A stretch of DNA of 64,000 nt from Sphingobacterium bambusae (lineage in GTDB: Bacteria; Bacteroidota; Bacteroidia; Sphingobacteriales; Sphingobacteriaceae): NCBI RefSeq assembly GCF_033955345.1, contig NZ_CP138332.1, positions 1 through 64,000 of the forward strand, written 5' to 3'. The notes under the pieces are model-generated. The model searched no databases. It worked only from the letters and a program-made list of their open reading frames with translations, and had not been told where the DNA came from. Each line of letters opens with the position of its first letter. Position 1 is the stretch's first letter. Positions 1 to 8,661 of the stretch are shown here, piece by piece. Both the position numbers and the translations under genes were made by a program.

Positions 1-1002
1 GTTATATACCTGAGCAGCCCTATCAGTCGATGCGGCAAGCGCGCTGCGGCTCAGTATGGACTCGCTTTGGTAACCTTTCTTTTCACTTGTATCGCTGCTA
101 ACGGGCAATAGTCTATTGATCAAGGACAGCGCGCGGGAAAGGATGCTTGGGCAAAGTCCTTGCAGCGCACCGGCCACTTTGGCCGTTAGCGTTAATACAA
201 TTTCCTTTTTGCCAGATTCCATCCCGTCGGCAATTGCCGATGCGGCCCTTGCCGCGCTCTGGGATACAAAAGGCAGCGAATCGGCGATCTTAAACCATGC
301 ATATTCAAGCTTATGGCTTCCCTTTACGCCAATATTTAGAGGACTGCCGGTGCGCATCAAGCTTGGAACGACGGTCAAGACGTCGATGCCTGCGGGCGCG
401 AGCTCAGCGGTCAATCCCTGACTTAAGCCCAGCAGGGCGAATTTGCTGACACTATAGGGCAACATATGGGGCACGGCAATTTTACCACCAATGGAAGCAA
501 TATTCACGACCTGCCCCGCAGACTGTGCGGTAAAATGTGGTAAAACGGCTTGTATACAATAGAGACTAGACCAACAATTATTGTCCATGATCTTTTTATA
601 ATCTTCGCTATCCATAGCCGCATGCGGACCTACTAACATGGCGCCGGCATTGTTGACCAGCACATCAACACGCCCGTAGTGCCCGACGACCTGCTGCACT
701 AGGATATCCACTTGTTGTGGGTCGGTAACATCGGCTGGGTAAACAAATACCTCCGCTCCCCTTTCGATAAGCGCCTGCTTTGCAAGCTGCAAATGCTCAT
801 CACTTCTTCCGCAAAGCGCAAGCAAGGCGCCCCGAGTAGCCAGCTCTTGAGCCAGCGCGAAGCCCAAACCACGGGAACCTCCCGTTATAAGAACGACCTT
901 TCCTTCTACGGATAACTTGCGACGCTTACTGCGCTGCATACCTATCATAGCTCCACTTACGGCAGCCAAGAGGGCTATTTTTGCCAGTTTTCCAAAAATC
1001 AT
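1..1002 (-). CDS. Short-chain dehydrogenase/reductase (SDR), 3' end outside the window
   Basis: The minus-strand frame is open from an ATG at 1002 to base 1 with no stop, so the protein (at least 334 residues) continues beyond the window. After a short hydrophobic stretch and a basic segment come a TGGSRGLG cofactor loop (about residues 40-47), an NNAG motif and a YSVSK active-site motif, the classic SDR set for NAD(P)H-dependent carbonyl/alcohol oxidoreduction. The hydrophobic N-terminus suggests membrane attachment. The C-terminal extension past the usual 250 residues is not recognised. Substrate unknown. It is followed upstream by a zinc alcohol dehydrogenase in the same orientation, with a gap of about 100 bp. 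Confidence 0.85.
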   Translation of the reverse strand, partial: MIFGKLAKIALLAAVSGAMIGMQRSKRRKLSVEGKVVLITGGSRGLGFALAQELATRGALLALCGRSDEHLQLAKQALIERGAEVFVYPADVTDPQQVDILVQQVVGHYGRVDVLVNNAGAMLVGPHAAMDSEDYKKIMDNNCWSSLYCIQAVLPHFTAQSAGQVVNIASIGGKIAVPHMLPYSVSKFALLGLSQGLTAELAPAGIDVLTVVPSLMRTGSPLNIGVKGSHKLEYAWFKIADSLPFVSQSAARAASAIADGMESGKKEIVLTLTAKVAGALQGLCPSILSRALSLINRLLPVSSDTSEKKGYQSESILSRSALAASTDRAAQVYN

Positions 1003-1098
1003 TACACGTTGTTTAAAGATTTACATTTCGCCGAGCTGCGATTACCCTATATACGATCCGTAGCATATCGATATCATCTCGCCGCTTTACTTCCATCA

Positions 1099-2256
1099 CT
1101 ACGGCTTAAGCACCACTTTGACACAGTCATCCTGCTTTTTATCGAATAGCTCATAGCCGTGCGCAGCTTCTGAAAGCGGAAGGCTATGGGTAATAATATC
1201 ATCTAGCACTACCTTGTTTTCATTAACGAGCTCGACTAGCTTATCGATGTAGTTGAGCACGGGCGCCTGCCCCTGTTTGATGGTTATTCCTTTGTCGAAT
1301 ATGCGGTGTAAAGGGAAATTATCATAGGGCGAGCCGTAGACACCAACGATGGATACGGTTCCCATGCGGCGCACCGCCTTAAAACACATATCCAACACCT
1401 TCATTGAACCCACTTCGAAATTTACCGTAGCCTTTACCTTATCGAGAAAGCCCCGTTCAGGCTCAAAGCCCACCGCGTCTACGCACACGTCAGCTCCGCG
1501 CCCCCTTGTCATTTCCCGAATAGCCTCGATTACATCCACCTCATTCGGGTTTAGGGTATCCACGTTATTCACCGCCTTGGCCTTGGCCAAGCGGTAATCC
1601 AGAGGGTCTATCGCGATAACCCGACCCGCGCCATTGAGCCAGGCCGCTTTTTGTGCCATAAGCCCTACCGGTCCGGAACCAAAAATAGCTACCACCTCAC
1701 CGCCCTTGAGCTGCGCCCAATCAATGGCCGACCAACCCGTTGGGAAGATGTCTGTCAAAAAAAGGGCCTGCTCGTCACTTAAGTGATCGGGAACGATGCG
1801 TGGGCTGATATCCGCATACGGCACACGCACATATTCTGCCTGCCCACCAGAGTATCCTCCATATAGGTCTGTATAGCCGAACAATGCCGCGCCTTTTTGG
1901 TCCAAAAGATCTCCATTTGGACCGTAGTGTTTGTAATTGGAATGCTCGCATGCCGGCGAAGCATCATGCGTGCAGAAAAAGCAGGTTCCGCAGGAAATGG
2001 GAAAAGGAACCACTACACGGTCGCCCTTTTTCAAATTGGTTATTTCCGCTCCGACCTCTTCCACAATCCCCATGAATTCGTGCCCCATGATCATAGGTTC
2101 TTTTTGCGGTACCGCCCCGTTCAGGATATGGAGGTCAGATCCGCAAATGGCCGTTGAGGTAACCTTAAGAATAACGTCCCGTGCATCAAGGAGCCTTGGA
2201 TCTTCGACAGTATCTACACTGATCTGTCCTGCTTTATGGAATACTGCTGCTTTCAT
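1099..2256 (-). CDS. Zinc-dependent alcohol dehydrogenase, formaldehyde-dehydrogenase-like (MDR family)
   Basis: The 385-residue protein has all landmarks of a zinc medium-chain dehydrogenase. The catalytic zinc ligands are Cys38 (ICGSDLH) and His59-Glu60 (MGHEF). The structural-zinc cysteines are Cys89, Cys92, Cys95 and Cys103. A GSGPVG nucleotide-binding loop lies at 193-198. The long insertion after the structural zinc and the overall length resemble glutathione-independent formaldehyde dehydrogenases and related threonine-dehydrogenase-like proteins. It probably oxidises an alcohol or aldehyde adduct with NAD in the cytoplasm. Substrate cannot be read from sequence. The ATG at 2256 fits the family N-terminus exactly. 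Confidence 0.9.
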   Translation of the reverse strand: MKAAVFHKAGQISVDTVEDPRLLDARDVILKVTSTAICGSDLHILNGAVPQKEPMIMGHEFMGIVEEVGAEITNLKKGDRVVVPFPISCGTCFFCTHDASPACEHSNYKHYGPNGDLLDQKGAALFGYTDLYGGYSGGQAEYVRVPYADISPRIVPDHLSDEQALFLTDIFPTGWSAIDWAQLKGGEVVAIFGSGPVGLMAQKAAWLNGAGRVIAIDPLDYRLAKAKAVNNVDTLNPNEVDVIEAIREMTRGRGADVCVDAVGFEPERGFLDKVKATVNFEVGSMKVLDMCFKAVRRMGTVSIVGVYGSPYDNFPLHRIFDKGITIKQGQAPVLNYIDKLVELVNENKVVLDDIITHSLPLSEAAHGYELFDKKQDDCVKVVLKP

Positions 2257-2696
2257 ATTAAATGCTTTAATAATGTTTCTCTGTCAACTGCGCACGTAGC
2301 AGTTTAATAAAGGAACGGCGTAGCCGCAGATTCGGTTTTTCCGAGCGGAATGATAAAAATATTTGAAAATTTATCTGCTGCAGCCTTCTTGCATAAAACA
2401 GGCTATTACAGCTTATACAAGCATATTGAGCCTATCGGTAATGGCGACGGAAAAATACCTATCCAAGATGGTTAGTACGGGAAATGCACATCAGCACTTT
2501 TGATCAACGCGCTCCATACCATCTTAAAACGTATTGAACAGAGATTCTCGTCCATGCGAAATACGCAGGAGGCGCGGCATTTACCTATTTTATCTAACAA
2601 GCGAGTCGATCAGTGCATTTTCCACAAATCCAGCACTCTTTTTGCAGGTTTCAAGACAACAATACATGATTTATTCACCATTAAACAATCATCGCT
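2257..2696. other. Intergenic region upstream of ADH and of ECF sigma factor 1
   Basis: This 440-bp divergent intergenic region holds no convincing gene. Small open frames in it have no plausible start or composition. It must carry promoters for both flanking genes. A TTTTTGCA element at 2639-2646 lies about 50 bp before the sigma-factor ATG; the same octamer precedes the two related sigma genes later in the window. Confidence 0.5.
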
Positions 2697-3218
2697 ATGC
2701 TTACATTACAACTCAACCAACAGATAGAAAAGAGCAAGGTATATCTTAGCAAGATTGCCCACAAGTTTACCAGTGATCCCGAAGAGGCGCAAGATCTTGT
2801 CCAAGAAACCTTGATTCGCTCGATCAATCACACCGAAGGGTTTTTAAATAACTCGAAAGTTGGGTCTTGGCTCTACGTGATCATGAAGAACGTGTATATT
2901 AACCAATATAGGAAACAACAGAAACGCAGACAGTACGAACATGCAGAAATCTCTTCCTTGCTGGATCAGGGATGCAGCGAGCCCTTTACCTTTAATCAGG
3001 TAGAAGACCGCTTTGCCGCAACGGACATCAAGCGCGCAATGAGCGCACTTTCGCAGGAGAACTACGAAATTTTCAATATGTATATCGAGGGGTATAAATA
3101 TCGGGAGATAGCGGATCAATACGCCATGCCGGAGGGGACCATAAAAACTCGAATATTCCATACAAAAAAGGTGCTTCGCAAAAGTCTCGCAGCGTATGAG
3201 ATTAGCAAGACTGCATAG
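2697..3218 (+). CDS. ECF-type RNA polymerase sigma factor (paralogue 1 of 3)
   Basis: The 173-residue protein has the two-domain ECF layout. Region 2 (about 12-75) shows DPEEAQDLVQETLIRS and the WLYVIMKNVYIN promoter-melting helix. Region 4 (about 110-160) shows YREIADQYAMPEGTIKTRI, a helix-turn-helix that would bind the -35 element. It would direct core RNA polymerase to a stress regulon. No anti-sigma gene is adjacent; the next gene downstream encodes a tiny hydrophilic protein. It closely resembles the proteins at 39317 and 52077, sharing even the linker motif QGCSEPFT with the latter (GCSEPFT). It starts at an ATG; shorter starts would cut into region 2. Confidence 0.93.
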   Translation: MLTLQLNQQIEKSKVYLSKIAHKFTSDPEEAQDLVQETLIRSINHTEGFLNNSKVGSWLYVIMKNVYINQYRKQQKRRQYEHAEISSLLDQGCSEPFTFNQVEDRFAATDIKRAMSALSQENYEIFNMYIEGYKYREIADQYAMPEGTIKTRIFHTKKVLRKSLAAYEISKTA

Positions 3219-3315
3219 CGAGCGGCGTATATAGTTGGCATGACCCCAAGCTTATTCATTTCATACATACTACCTCAACCTTACACAATGTAAATACATA
3301 TAAACGGAAATTGAC

Positions 3316-3540
3316 ATGACACAACAAGAAGACAAGGACAAACGCACACCGAGCGAAAAAGAAAACGGTGTAGCTGAGCATGACAAAGCGAATTATACAG
3401 AAGGTGATAACGATTCAAAAGAAGGGCAACAACATCGGGATGACGATCCATCCATCAAGCAGACCGATGATGAAAAGAAAAAGGACGACACCGGCGGCGA
3501 TTTAGCCGGAAACGCTTCTGGCAATAGCGACATCGACTAA
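3316..3540 (+). CDS. Small highly hydrophilic charged protein, unknown function
   Basis: The 74-residue product is almost entirely charged or polar (Asp, Glu, Lys, Asn, Gly), with no hydrophobic core, membrane segment or cysteine. It is likely disordered. Such hydrophilin-like proteins are often induced by desiccation or osmotic stress, but that role is inferred from composition only. It lies 97 bp downstream of ECF sigma factor 1 on the same strand and ends at a strong terminator. It faces the CsbD-like gene, which supports a stress context. No family is recognised. Confidence 0.65.
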   Translation: MTQQEDKDKRTPSEKENGVAEHDKANYTEGDNDSKEGQQHRDDDPSIKQTDDEKKKDDTGGDLAGNASGNSDID

Positions 3541-3579
3541 AAAAATAGGAGCAAATATTTTATATTCGCTCCTATTTTT
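3541..3579. terminator. Bidirectional rho-independent terminator
   Basis: Inverted repeat with 17-base arms and one mismatch (AAAAATAGGAGC... / ...GCTCCTATTTTT) directly after the stop of the upstream gene. A/T runs on both sides suit termination of both converging genes. Confidence 0.85.
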
Positions 3580-3598
3580 TTAAATGACTTAAAATAGC

Positions 3599-3784
3599 CT
3601 AGAGGTCATTCAACCAGCTATTTACCTCATCTTTGGTTTTGCCCGTTGTTTTCTGCAGCTTGCCGAGCAGCTCGTCTTCCTTACCTTCGGCATACAGCAG
3701 ATCATCATCCGTCAGATCAGCGTACTGCTGCTTTACTTTTCCCTTGATTTCGTTCCAACGTCCTTTCCATGTTAATTCACTCAT
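3599..3784 (-). CDS. CsbD-like general stress protein
   Basis: The 61-residue protein begins with WKGRWNEIKGKVKQQYADLTDDDL and continues with a Gly/Lys-rich repeat ending in WLNDL, the standard CsbD pattern and length. CsbD proteins are small soluble stress-induced proteins; in Bacillus they belong to the sigma-B regulon. Molecular activity is unknown. It is a single-gene unit on the minus strand, upstream of the catalase gene stop and convergent with the small charged protein. Confidence 0.9.
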   Translation of the reverse strand: MSELTWKGRWNEIKGKVKQQYADLTDDDLLYAEGKEDELLGKLQKTTGKTKDEVNSWLNDL

Positions 3785-3932
3785 GATAAAACTCCTTTCT
3801 TTTATAGAAGAACGTGCAGCAAGATAAATAGTTCTCTTCCTGCATATTCAACATTATTTATTTTTTATAAGATATCCATTTTGTTAACTACTCGGCCAAT
3901 TTGGTCTAAGCCAAAAGTTATAAAATATGATG

Positions 3933-6071
3933 CTATACCGCAATTTGTGCCGTCTTTGCCTCCCTTTCCCAATTTCGGTGCATCGCCAAGGAAGCTATAA
4001 ATTCCTGCGGGGTGCCATCTGTGAGGATCGCTTTATCCTCCAAAAAATCCTTTGCGACAGATAGATCCCGCAGCTTTTTTGCCTTGCCCAAGAAAGCCAG
4101 CGTCTTGCAATGCTTTACAGCCTCATTGATAAACTTAAAAGTCTTCCCCTGCTCGGCCAGTGCATTGACGCTTTTCTCGCCACAGGGGATTAAAATGGCA
4201 TCATAGAACACACTTTCTGTCGTGGAGAGCTGGGCATCGACCTTATGCTTCATGCCTTCGCTACAGGTTATCTGCCCGCCACTTGGTGAGACGATCTTTA
4301 CCGAGGCATTTTCTGCTTCAAGCGCTTTCTTAAATTCTTCAAATCCCTTCATATCAAAACCGTTATCGACCAGCACAGCAACCTGACGACTGTCTATCGG
4401 CGATGGTTGACCTTTGTCTTGGCTAAGCGCCGAAGAACGCTCTAGATAATTCTTGGCCTTACCGGGTTGCTGCGTAGCAGGGTCTTCATCGGCACCAATA
4501 TTCCTATTGATCGGTTCCTCGATTTTTTTAGGGATTGTAAGGCCAATGTTGGCTGATACGCGTTTAGCCAGTGAACTGTCTATTTGATAAAGTAAATATA
4601 ACATACGGGACTTGATCGCATCGATCTGGCATTTGCCCAGTTCAAAGGAATAGGCGCCGATAAGGTGTTCCTTTTCCCACGAAGAGAGGCTACGATAAAA
4701 GAGCGCTGGCTGCGAGAAGTGATCGCTAAAACTTTCTGAACGCGCCCTCACCTTCTTACTATCTATGCGCTCTTCATAACTGCTAAAGCCTCCATCGGCC
4801 ATTTTAGATAAAAAAGGACAGCCGCCTGCCATGGTATTGGGATGGTAGGCCACCTTGCCCTTGTTGATCGTTGTGCGCATCTGGGCGTCACGCTGGTTGT
4901 TGTGCACCGGAGCAACTGACCTATTTATCGGCAATTCGTGAAAATTGGGGCTCCCTAAGCGCGACAGCTGGGTATCGGTATAGGAAAATAACCTGCCCTG
5001 CAATAAGGGATCATTGGTAAAATCGATGCCTGGAACAATATGCCCTGGGTGAAATGCCACCTGTTCGGTCTCCGCAAAGAAGTTGTCGGGGTTACGATTC
5101 AGCGTCATTTTACCTACGATGCGTACTGGCACGAGCTCTTCGGGAATAAGTTTCGTGGCGTCCAACAGATCGAACTCAAATTTATGTTCGTCGGCTTGCG
5201 GAATAATCTGCAGACCTAGCTCCCAACTGGGAAATTGCCCTTGTTCAATAGCCTCCCAAAGGTCGCGTCGATGGAAATCTGGATCGGCTCCGTTGATCTT
5301 CACGGCCTCGTCCCAAGTGACCGAATGCACGCCGAGCGCCGGCTTCCAATGAAAGCGCACAAAATGCGATTCTCCTGCCGCGTTCAACAGCCTAAAGGTA
5401 TGGATACCGAAGCCCTCCATCATGCGTAGACTGCGCGGGATAGCACGGTCGCTCATGGCCCACATATGGTTGTGCAGCGTTTCGGTGGCCAGCGAGACAA
5501 AATCGTAAAAGGTATCATGCGCGGAGGCGGCCTGCGGAATTTCATTATCCGGTTCCGGTTTTACCGAATGGATAAGATCCGGGAATTTCATGGCATCCTG
5601 AATGAAAAATACAGGCGTATTGTTTCCTACCAGATCGAAAATTCCCTCCTGTGTATAAAATTTAACGGCAAAGCCGCGGATATCGCGAGCCAGATCGGCC
5701 GAACCCTTGCTGCCCGCCACGGTAGAAAAGCGGACGAATACAGGGGTCTTTTCCCCCACTTTGGTGAACAGTCCCGATCGGGTGTATTCACTCAGATCTT
5801 CGTAGAGCTCAAAAAAACCATGCGCAGCACTGCCGCGTGCATGGACGATGCGTTCGGGAATGCGCTCGTGGTCAAAGTGCGTAATCTTCTCGCGAAGGAT
5901 AAAGTCTTCCAGCAAACTCGCTCCACGCTCACCTGCCTTGAGCGAATTGGCATCGCTGTTGATCTTGACACCCTGATCGGTCGTCATGGGTTTATCCTCG
6001 TCATTCGACGTGTTGCGCGCAAGGTCGTTTTGCTTGACGCGCTCACCTTTATTAACGTTCTTCTTTTTCAT
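3933..6071 (-). CDS. katE: Large-subunit (clade 2, HPII-type) catalase
   Basis: The protein of about 712 residues dismutates hydrogen peroxide. The catalytic His lies in RIVHARGSAAHG, the active-site Asn in GNNTPVFF, and the proximal heme Tyr in RLFSYTDTQ. A C-terminal flavodoxin/GATase-like domain of about 150 residues (starting near RQVAVLVDNGFD) marks the large-subunit clade. The N-terminal 50 residues are Lys/Asn-rich and probably mobile. I chose the ATG at 6071 (MKKKNVNKG) over an upstream TTG at 6119, because the extra 16 residues match nothing in the family. Surrounding CsbD and permease genes fit an oxidative/stationary-phase stress block. Confidence 0.95.
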   Translation of the reverse strand: MKKKNVNKGERVKQNDLARNTSNDEDKPMTTDQGVKINSDANSLKAGERGASLLEDFILREKITHFDHERIPERIVHARGSAAHGFFELYEDLSEYTRSGLFTKVGEKTPVFVRFSTVAGSKGSADLARDIRGFAVKFYTQEGIFDLVGNNTPVFFIQDAMKFPDLIHSVKPEPDNEIPQAASAHDTFYDFVSLATETLHNHMWAMSDRAIPRSLRMMEGFGIHTFRLLNAAGESHFVRFHWKPALGVHSVTWDEAVKINGADPDFHRRDLWEAIEQGQFPSWELGLQIIPQADEHKFEFDLLDATKLIPEELVPVRIVGKMTLNRNPDNFFAETEQVAFHPGHIVPGIDFTNDPLLQGRLFSYTDTQLSRLGSPNFHELPINRSVAPVHNNQRDAQMRTTINKGKVAYHPNTMAGGCPFLSKMADGGFSSYEERIDSKKVRARSESFSDHFSQPALFYRSLSSWEKEHLIGAYSFELGKCQIDAIKSRMLYLLYQIDSSLAKRVSANIGLTIPKKIEEPINRNIGADEDPATQQPGKAKNYLERSSALSQDKGQPSPIDSRQVAVLVDNGFDMKGFEEFKKALEAENASVKIVSPSGGQITCSEGMKHKVDAQLSTTESVFYDAILIPCGEKSVNALAEQGKTFKFINEAVKHCKTLAFLGKAKKLRDLSVAKDFLEDKAILTDGTPQEFIASLAMHRNWEREAKTAQIAV

Positions 6072-6287
6072 ATGAAAATGCTGTCTTAAGCTTTTAGATT
6101 TTTGCAGAAGAACGGGCAATAGTGCAGATAGTTCAGTAAGGACTCCTATTTAGAATGGTTCGTGGCAGGATGATTCTTGTCTAGACAATGACTAAAGTGT
6201 ACGAAAGAGGCCCTATCTCTAAGGAAGTGTGTATGACCTACCAAAAACGGACAAATCTACGTTATAGCAGTAGATTGGCAAAACAAT

Positions 6288-7406
6288 TTGCTATACGCAT
6301 TGTTCACAGGCAATATATTCGTATCCGTTAAGCTAAAAAAATTGGAAAATAAAGATTCATTACCCCAAAAAACTGATTCATTCAGTTCGAAAGTGTGGAC
6401 TGCTGTCGGCATTGCAGCGTTCACAATAATCGTTTTGCTCCTGAGCTGGAAAGCCATTCAGGTATTTCTTTTCATACTAGCGGGTGCCATTCTAGCGGTC
6501 TATTTTCACGGCTTTGCCGGTATGCTTGCCCGTTGGACCAAGTTATCGGCAAGATGGTCCTTAGCGAGCTCCATTGCTATTTCGGTGATTTTTCTCGTGG
6601 GGCTCTTCTACCTTGTTGGCGCACGCATCACCAATGAAGCGGTGCAGTTCTCCAAGGAGATTCCAAAATTGATAGACGATGCGAAAGCATACATCGAAAG
6701 TAACCAGAGCATCAAATCAGCCTACGATCAGCTGGCATCTTCGCAAATGCTGCAAAAGGCATCCCCGATTGTGGGTAGTTTTTTTAACAGTACATTGGGA
6801 TTCTTTGGTGATCTGTATGTTGTTTTATTTATCGGCATATTTTTTACGGCGTCTCCTCAACTATACAAAAATGGCTTAGTGAAGCTTCTTCCTGCGGGCG
6901 CGCGCAAGGAAGGTACACATATCATTGAAGTTACGGCCAAGAACCTTCGCGCATGGCTAAAGGGCATGCTGTTTTCCATGCTGGTGGTTTTTGTGCTGAC
7001 CAGTATCGGACTGGTCGTTCTGGGCATCGATCTTTGGTTGATTCTAGCCATTATTGCAGGCCTGCTTAGTTTTATACCCAACTTTGGGCCAATTATGGCG
7101 ATCATCCCGGCGGCGCTCGTTGCACTATCACAATCTCCAGCAACAGCTTTATGGGTTATTTTGCTGTATTGCTTGATACAGGTTGTAGAAAGTAACTTCA
7201 TTACGCCGCTTGTGCAGCAGGAACTTATCAATACGCCACCTGCACTGATTATTATCTCGCAGGTTTTTATCGGCATTTGGCTGGGCGGTTGGGGGATTAT
7301 ATTAGCGACACCGATCTTGGTTATGGTAATGGTGCTTGTTAACGAGCTGTATGTCAAAAAGCAGGATAAGCAGATGCGAGCAAACCAGAATATACAAAAA
7401 ACATAA
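6288..7406 (+). CDS. AI-2E family (PerM/YdiK-like) transporter
   Basis: The protein has the AI-2E exporter-family layout. Two or three N-terminal membrane helices are followed by a helical extracytoplasmic segment (about 110-160), then five more helices with the conserved FIPNFGPIMAIIPA and QVVESNFITP motifs. Family members have been linked to autoinducer-2, sodium or other export; the substrate here is unknown. There is no in-frame ATG near the start. Translation most likely begins at TTG 6288 or TTG 6342, so the first 20 residues are uncertain. It is divergent from the catalase gene. Confidence 0.88.
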   Translation: MLYALFTGNIFVSVKLKKLENKDSLPQKTDSFSSKVWTAVGIAAFTIIVLLLSWKAIQVFLFILAGAILAVYFHGFAGMLARWTKLSARWSLASSIAISVIFLVGLFYLVGARITNEAVQFSKEIPKLIDDAKAYIESNQSIKSAYDQLASSQMLQKASPIVGSFFNSTLGFFGDLYVVLFIGIFFTASPQLYKNGLVKLLPAGARKEGTHIIEVTAKNLRAWLKGMLFSMLVVFVLTSIGLVVLGIDLWLILAIIAGLLSFIPNFGPIMAIIPAALVALSQSPATALWVILLYCLIQVVESNFITPLVQQELINTPPALIIISQVFIGIWLGGWGIILATPILVMVMVLVNELYVKKQDKQMRANQNIQKT

Positions 7407-7410
7407 ACAA

Positions 7411-7443
7411 ACAGGCGCGTTCATGTGGAATGAACGCGCCTGT
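7411..7443. terminator. Terminator hairpin between converging genes
   Basis: A perfect 14-bp stem (ACAGGCGCGTTCAT / ATGAACGCGCCTGT) with a 5-base loop just past the permease stop. The T-rich flank is on the minus-strand side, so it should best serve the small Lys-rich gene reading the other way. Confidence 0.75.
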
Positions 7444-7459
7444 ATAAACGAAGCGGATA

Positions 7460-7672
7460 CTACTTTTTCTTTTTTTCTTTTGGCCTATCGGTCGGGTCGT
7501 TAGGCATTTGATTCAATTGATCCTCTTGTGGATCTACGCCAGCCTCCCCATCGCCATCTTTCGTTTTTTCTGTTTTTTCGACAACGGAACCCAGTTCTCT
7601 AGATGTTTTTCCTTCGCGCTTTTTTTTCTTTTCGCCAATTCCGTACAGTTCATTTTCTACTTTTGTTGCCAT
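7460..7672 (-). CDS. Small Lys/Glu-rich hydrophilic protein, unknown function
   Basis: The 70-residue product is dominated by Lys, Glu, Asp and Gly and ends in a KEKKKK tail. It has no hydrophobic segment and is probably disordered. It resembles in style the small charged proteins at 3316 and 61800. A stress or nucleic-acid-associated role is possible but unsupported. It starts at an ATG and ends beside a strong hairpin, which favours a real gene. Confidence 0.55.
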   Translation of the reverse strand: MATKVENELYGIGEKKKKREGKTSRELGSVVEKTEKTKDGDGEAGVDPQEDQLNQMPNDPTDRPKEKKKK

Positions 7673-7809
7673 AGTTCGCTTAATTAAATCCGAGTTATCA
7701 TGTACTTATACCTATCGGTTGAACGGCAGGGAACTCAAATAGTTCATCTCGCAAAGGATTATTGCTCATGCTTAGGAAAGAAGCGCTACCTATTTGTCCG
7801 CATACCCGA

Positions 7810-8373
7810 TTACCTCATGAATTTATAGCGAACGGTTCCCCCCAGTTTCATCCGCTTAGTCCCAAACAATCCAGACTCTAGCTCCACAATATCCTCATTC
7901 TTTAGCGCAATTTGGTAACCAACAGCTAAGCTTTTGTAAAAACCAAATTCATCTCCGCCATCGATTACTCCTCCGTTCTGTGTAGTAGTCCTAATTTTAT
8001 CATAGCCTAACCCTGCAGTACCCGCGAGATAAAAATTCCTCGCATAATACCGCATTCCAAGGCTTAGTGAATAGACATCTTCAAATCGATTCTGACCAAG
8101 GATCGGTGTGTGACCAGGAGCTGCATAGTTGATGCCCGAAGCATCCAGCCTCGTTCTCTCGTAAGTAAGCAGCGAAATAAAACTGACTTTCTCAAAAGGT
8201 CTATACTCGTAAAGTAGGTTTGCACCATATGCTAGGCCGTGACTGTCAAGGTTGTAGCCCACCAATGGGCCTGCACCAATATTATGCCGTGGCCATTCGC
8301 TAGCAACTTGGCCTTTTGCTGCGCCCGCGGCGCAGAGTAAAATGATGATAAAGTAGAACACATTTAAATTCAT
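7810..8373 (-). CDS. Secreted outer-membrane beta-barrel protein, unknown function
   Basis: The 187-residue protein starts with a signal peptide (hydrophobic residues 4-20, cleavage probably after KGQ). Alternating aromatic and polar residues, many Gly and Tyr, and a C-terminal strand ending YKFMR fit a small eight-strand OmpA/OmpW-like barrel. No specific ligand is suggested. It stands alone with an A/T-rich 288-bp upstream region that contains no other gene. Confidence 0.7.
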   Translation of the reverse strand: MNLNVFYFIIILLCAAGAAKGQVASEWPRHNIGAGPLVGYNLDSHGLAYGANLLYEYRPFEKVSFISLLTYERTRLDASGINYAAPGHTPILGQNRFEDVYSLSLGMRYYARNFYLAGTAGLGYDKIRTTTQNGGVIDGGDEFGFYKSLAVGYQIALKNEDIVELESGLFGTKRMKLGGTVRYKFMR

Positions 8374-8661
8374 AATTCTAATATTATTTTAATAAAATTA
8401 TATAACTACACAATAATACATAACGGAATCGCTATCAAAAAAACATTTAACAATTTTAACAAACAGCTATATAATAGCTTGTTAATAGTATTTTCCTAAA
8501 AAAAACAAGTCCGATCATCCCGTAAACAAAACATGCGACTAATTCAATTCAAATCATAATATTTTGACAACTATACGCAAATGCAATAAGTTAAACATTG
8601 TAGATAGGTTGTAGCACACCGCGATTTGTGCAGGAGGACGTATTTTTTTTCTGTCATCCGA

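Noticed and set aside
5466-6089. 207-residue frame opposite the catalase gene
   Set aside because: Shadow of the well-supported catalase coding strand.
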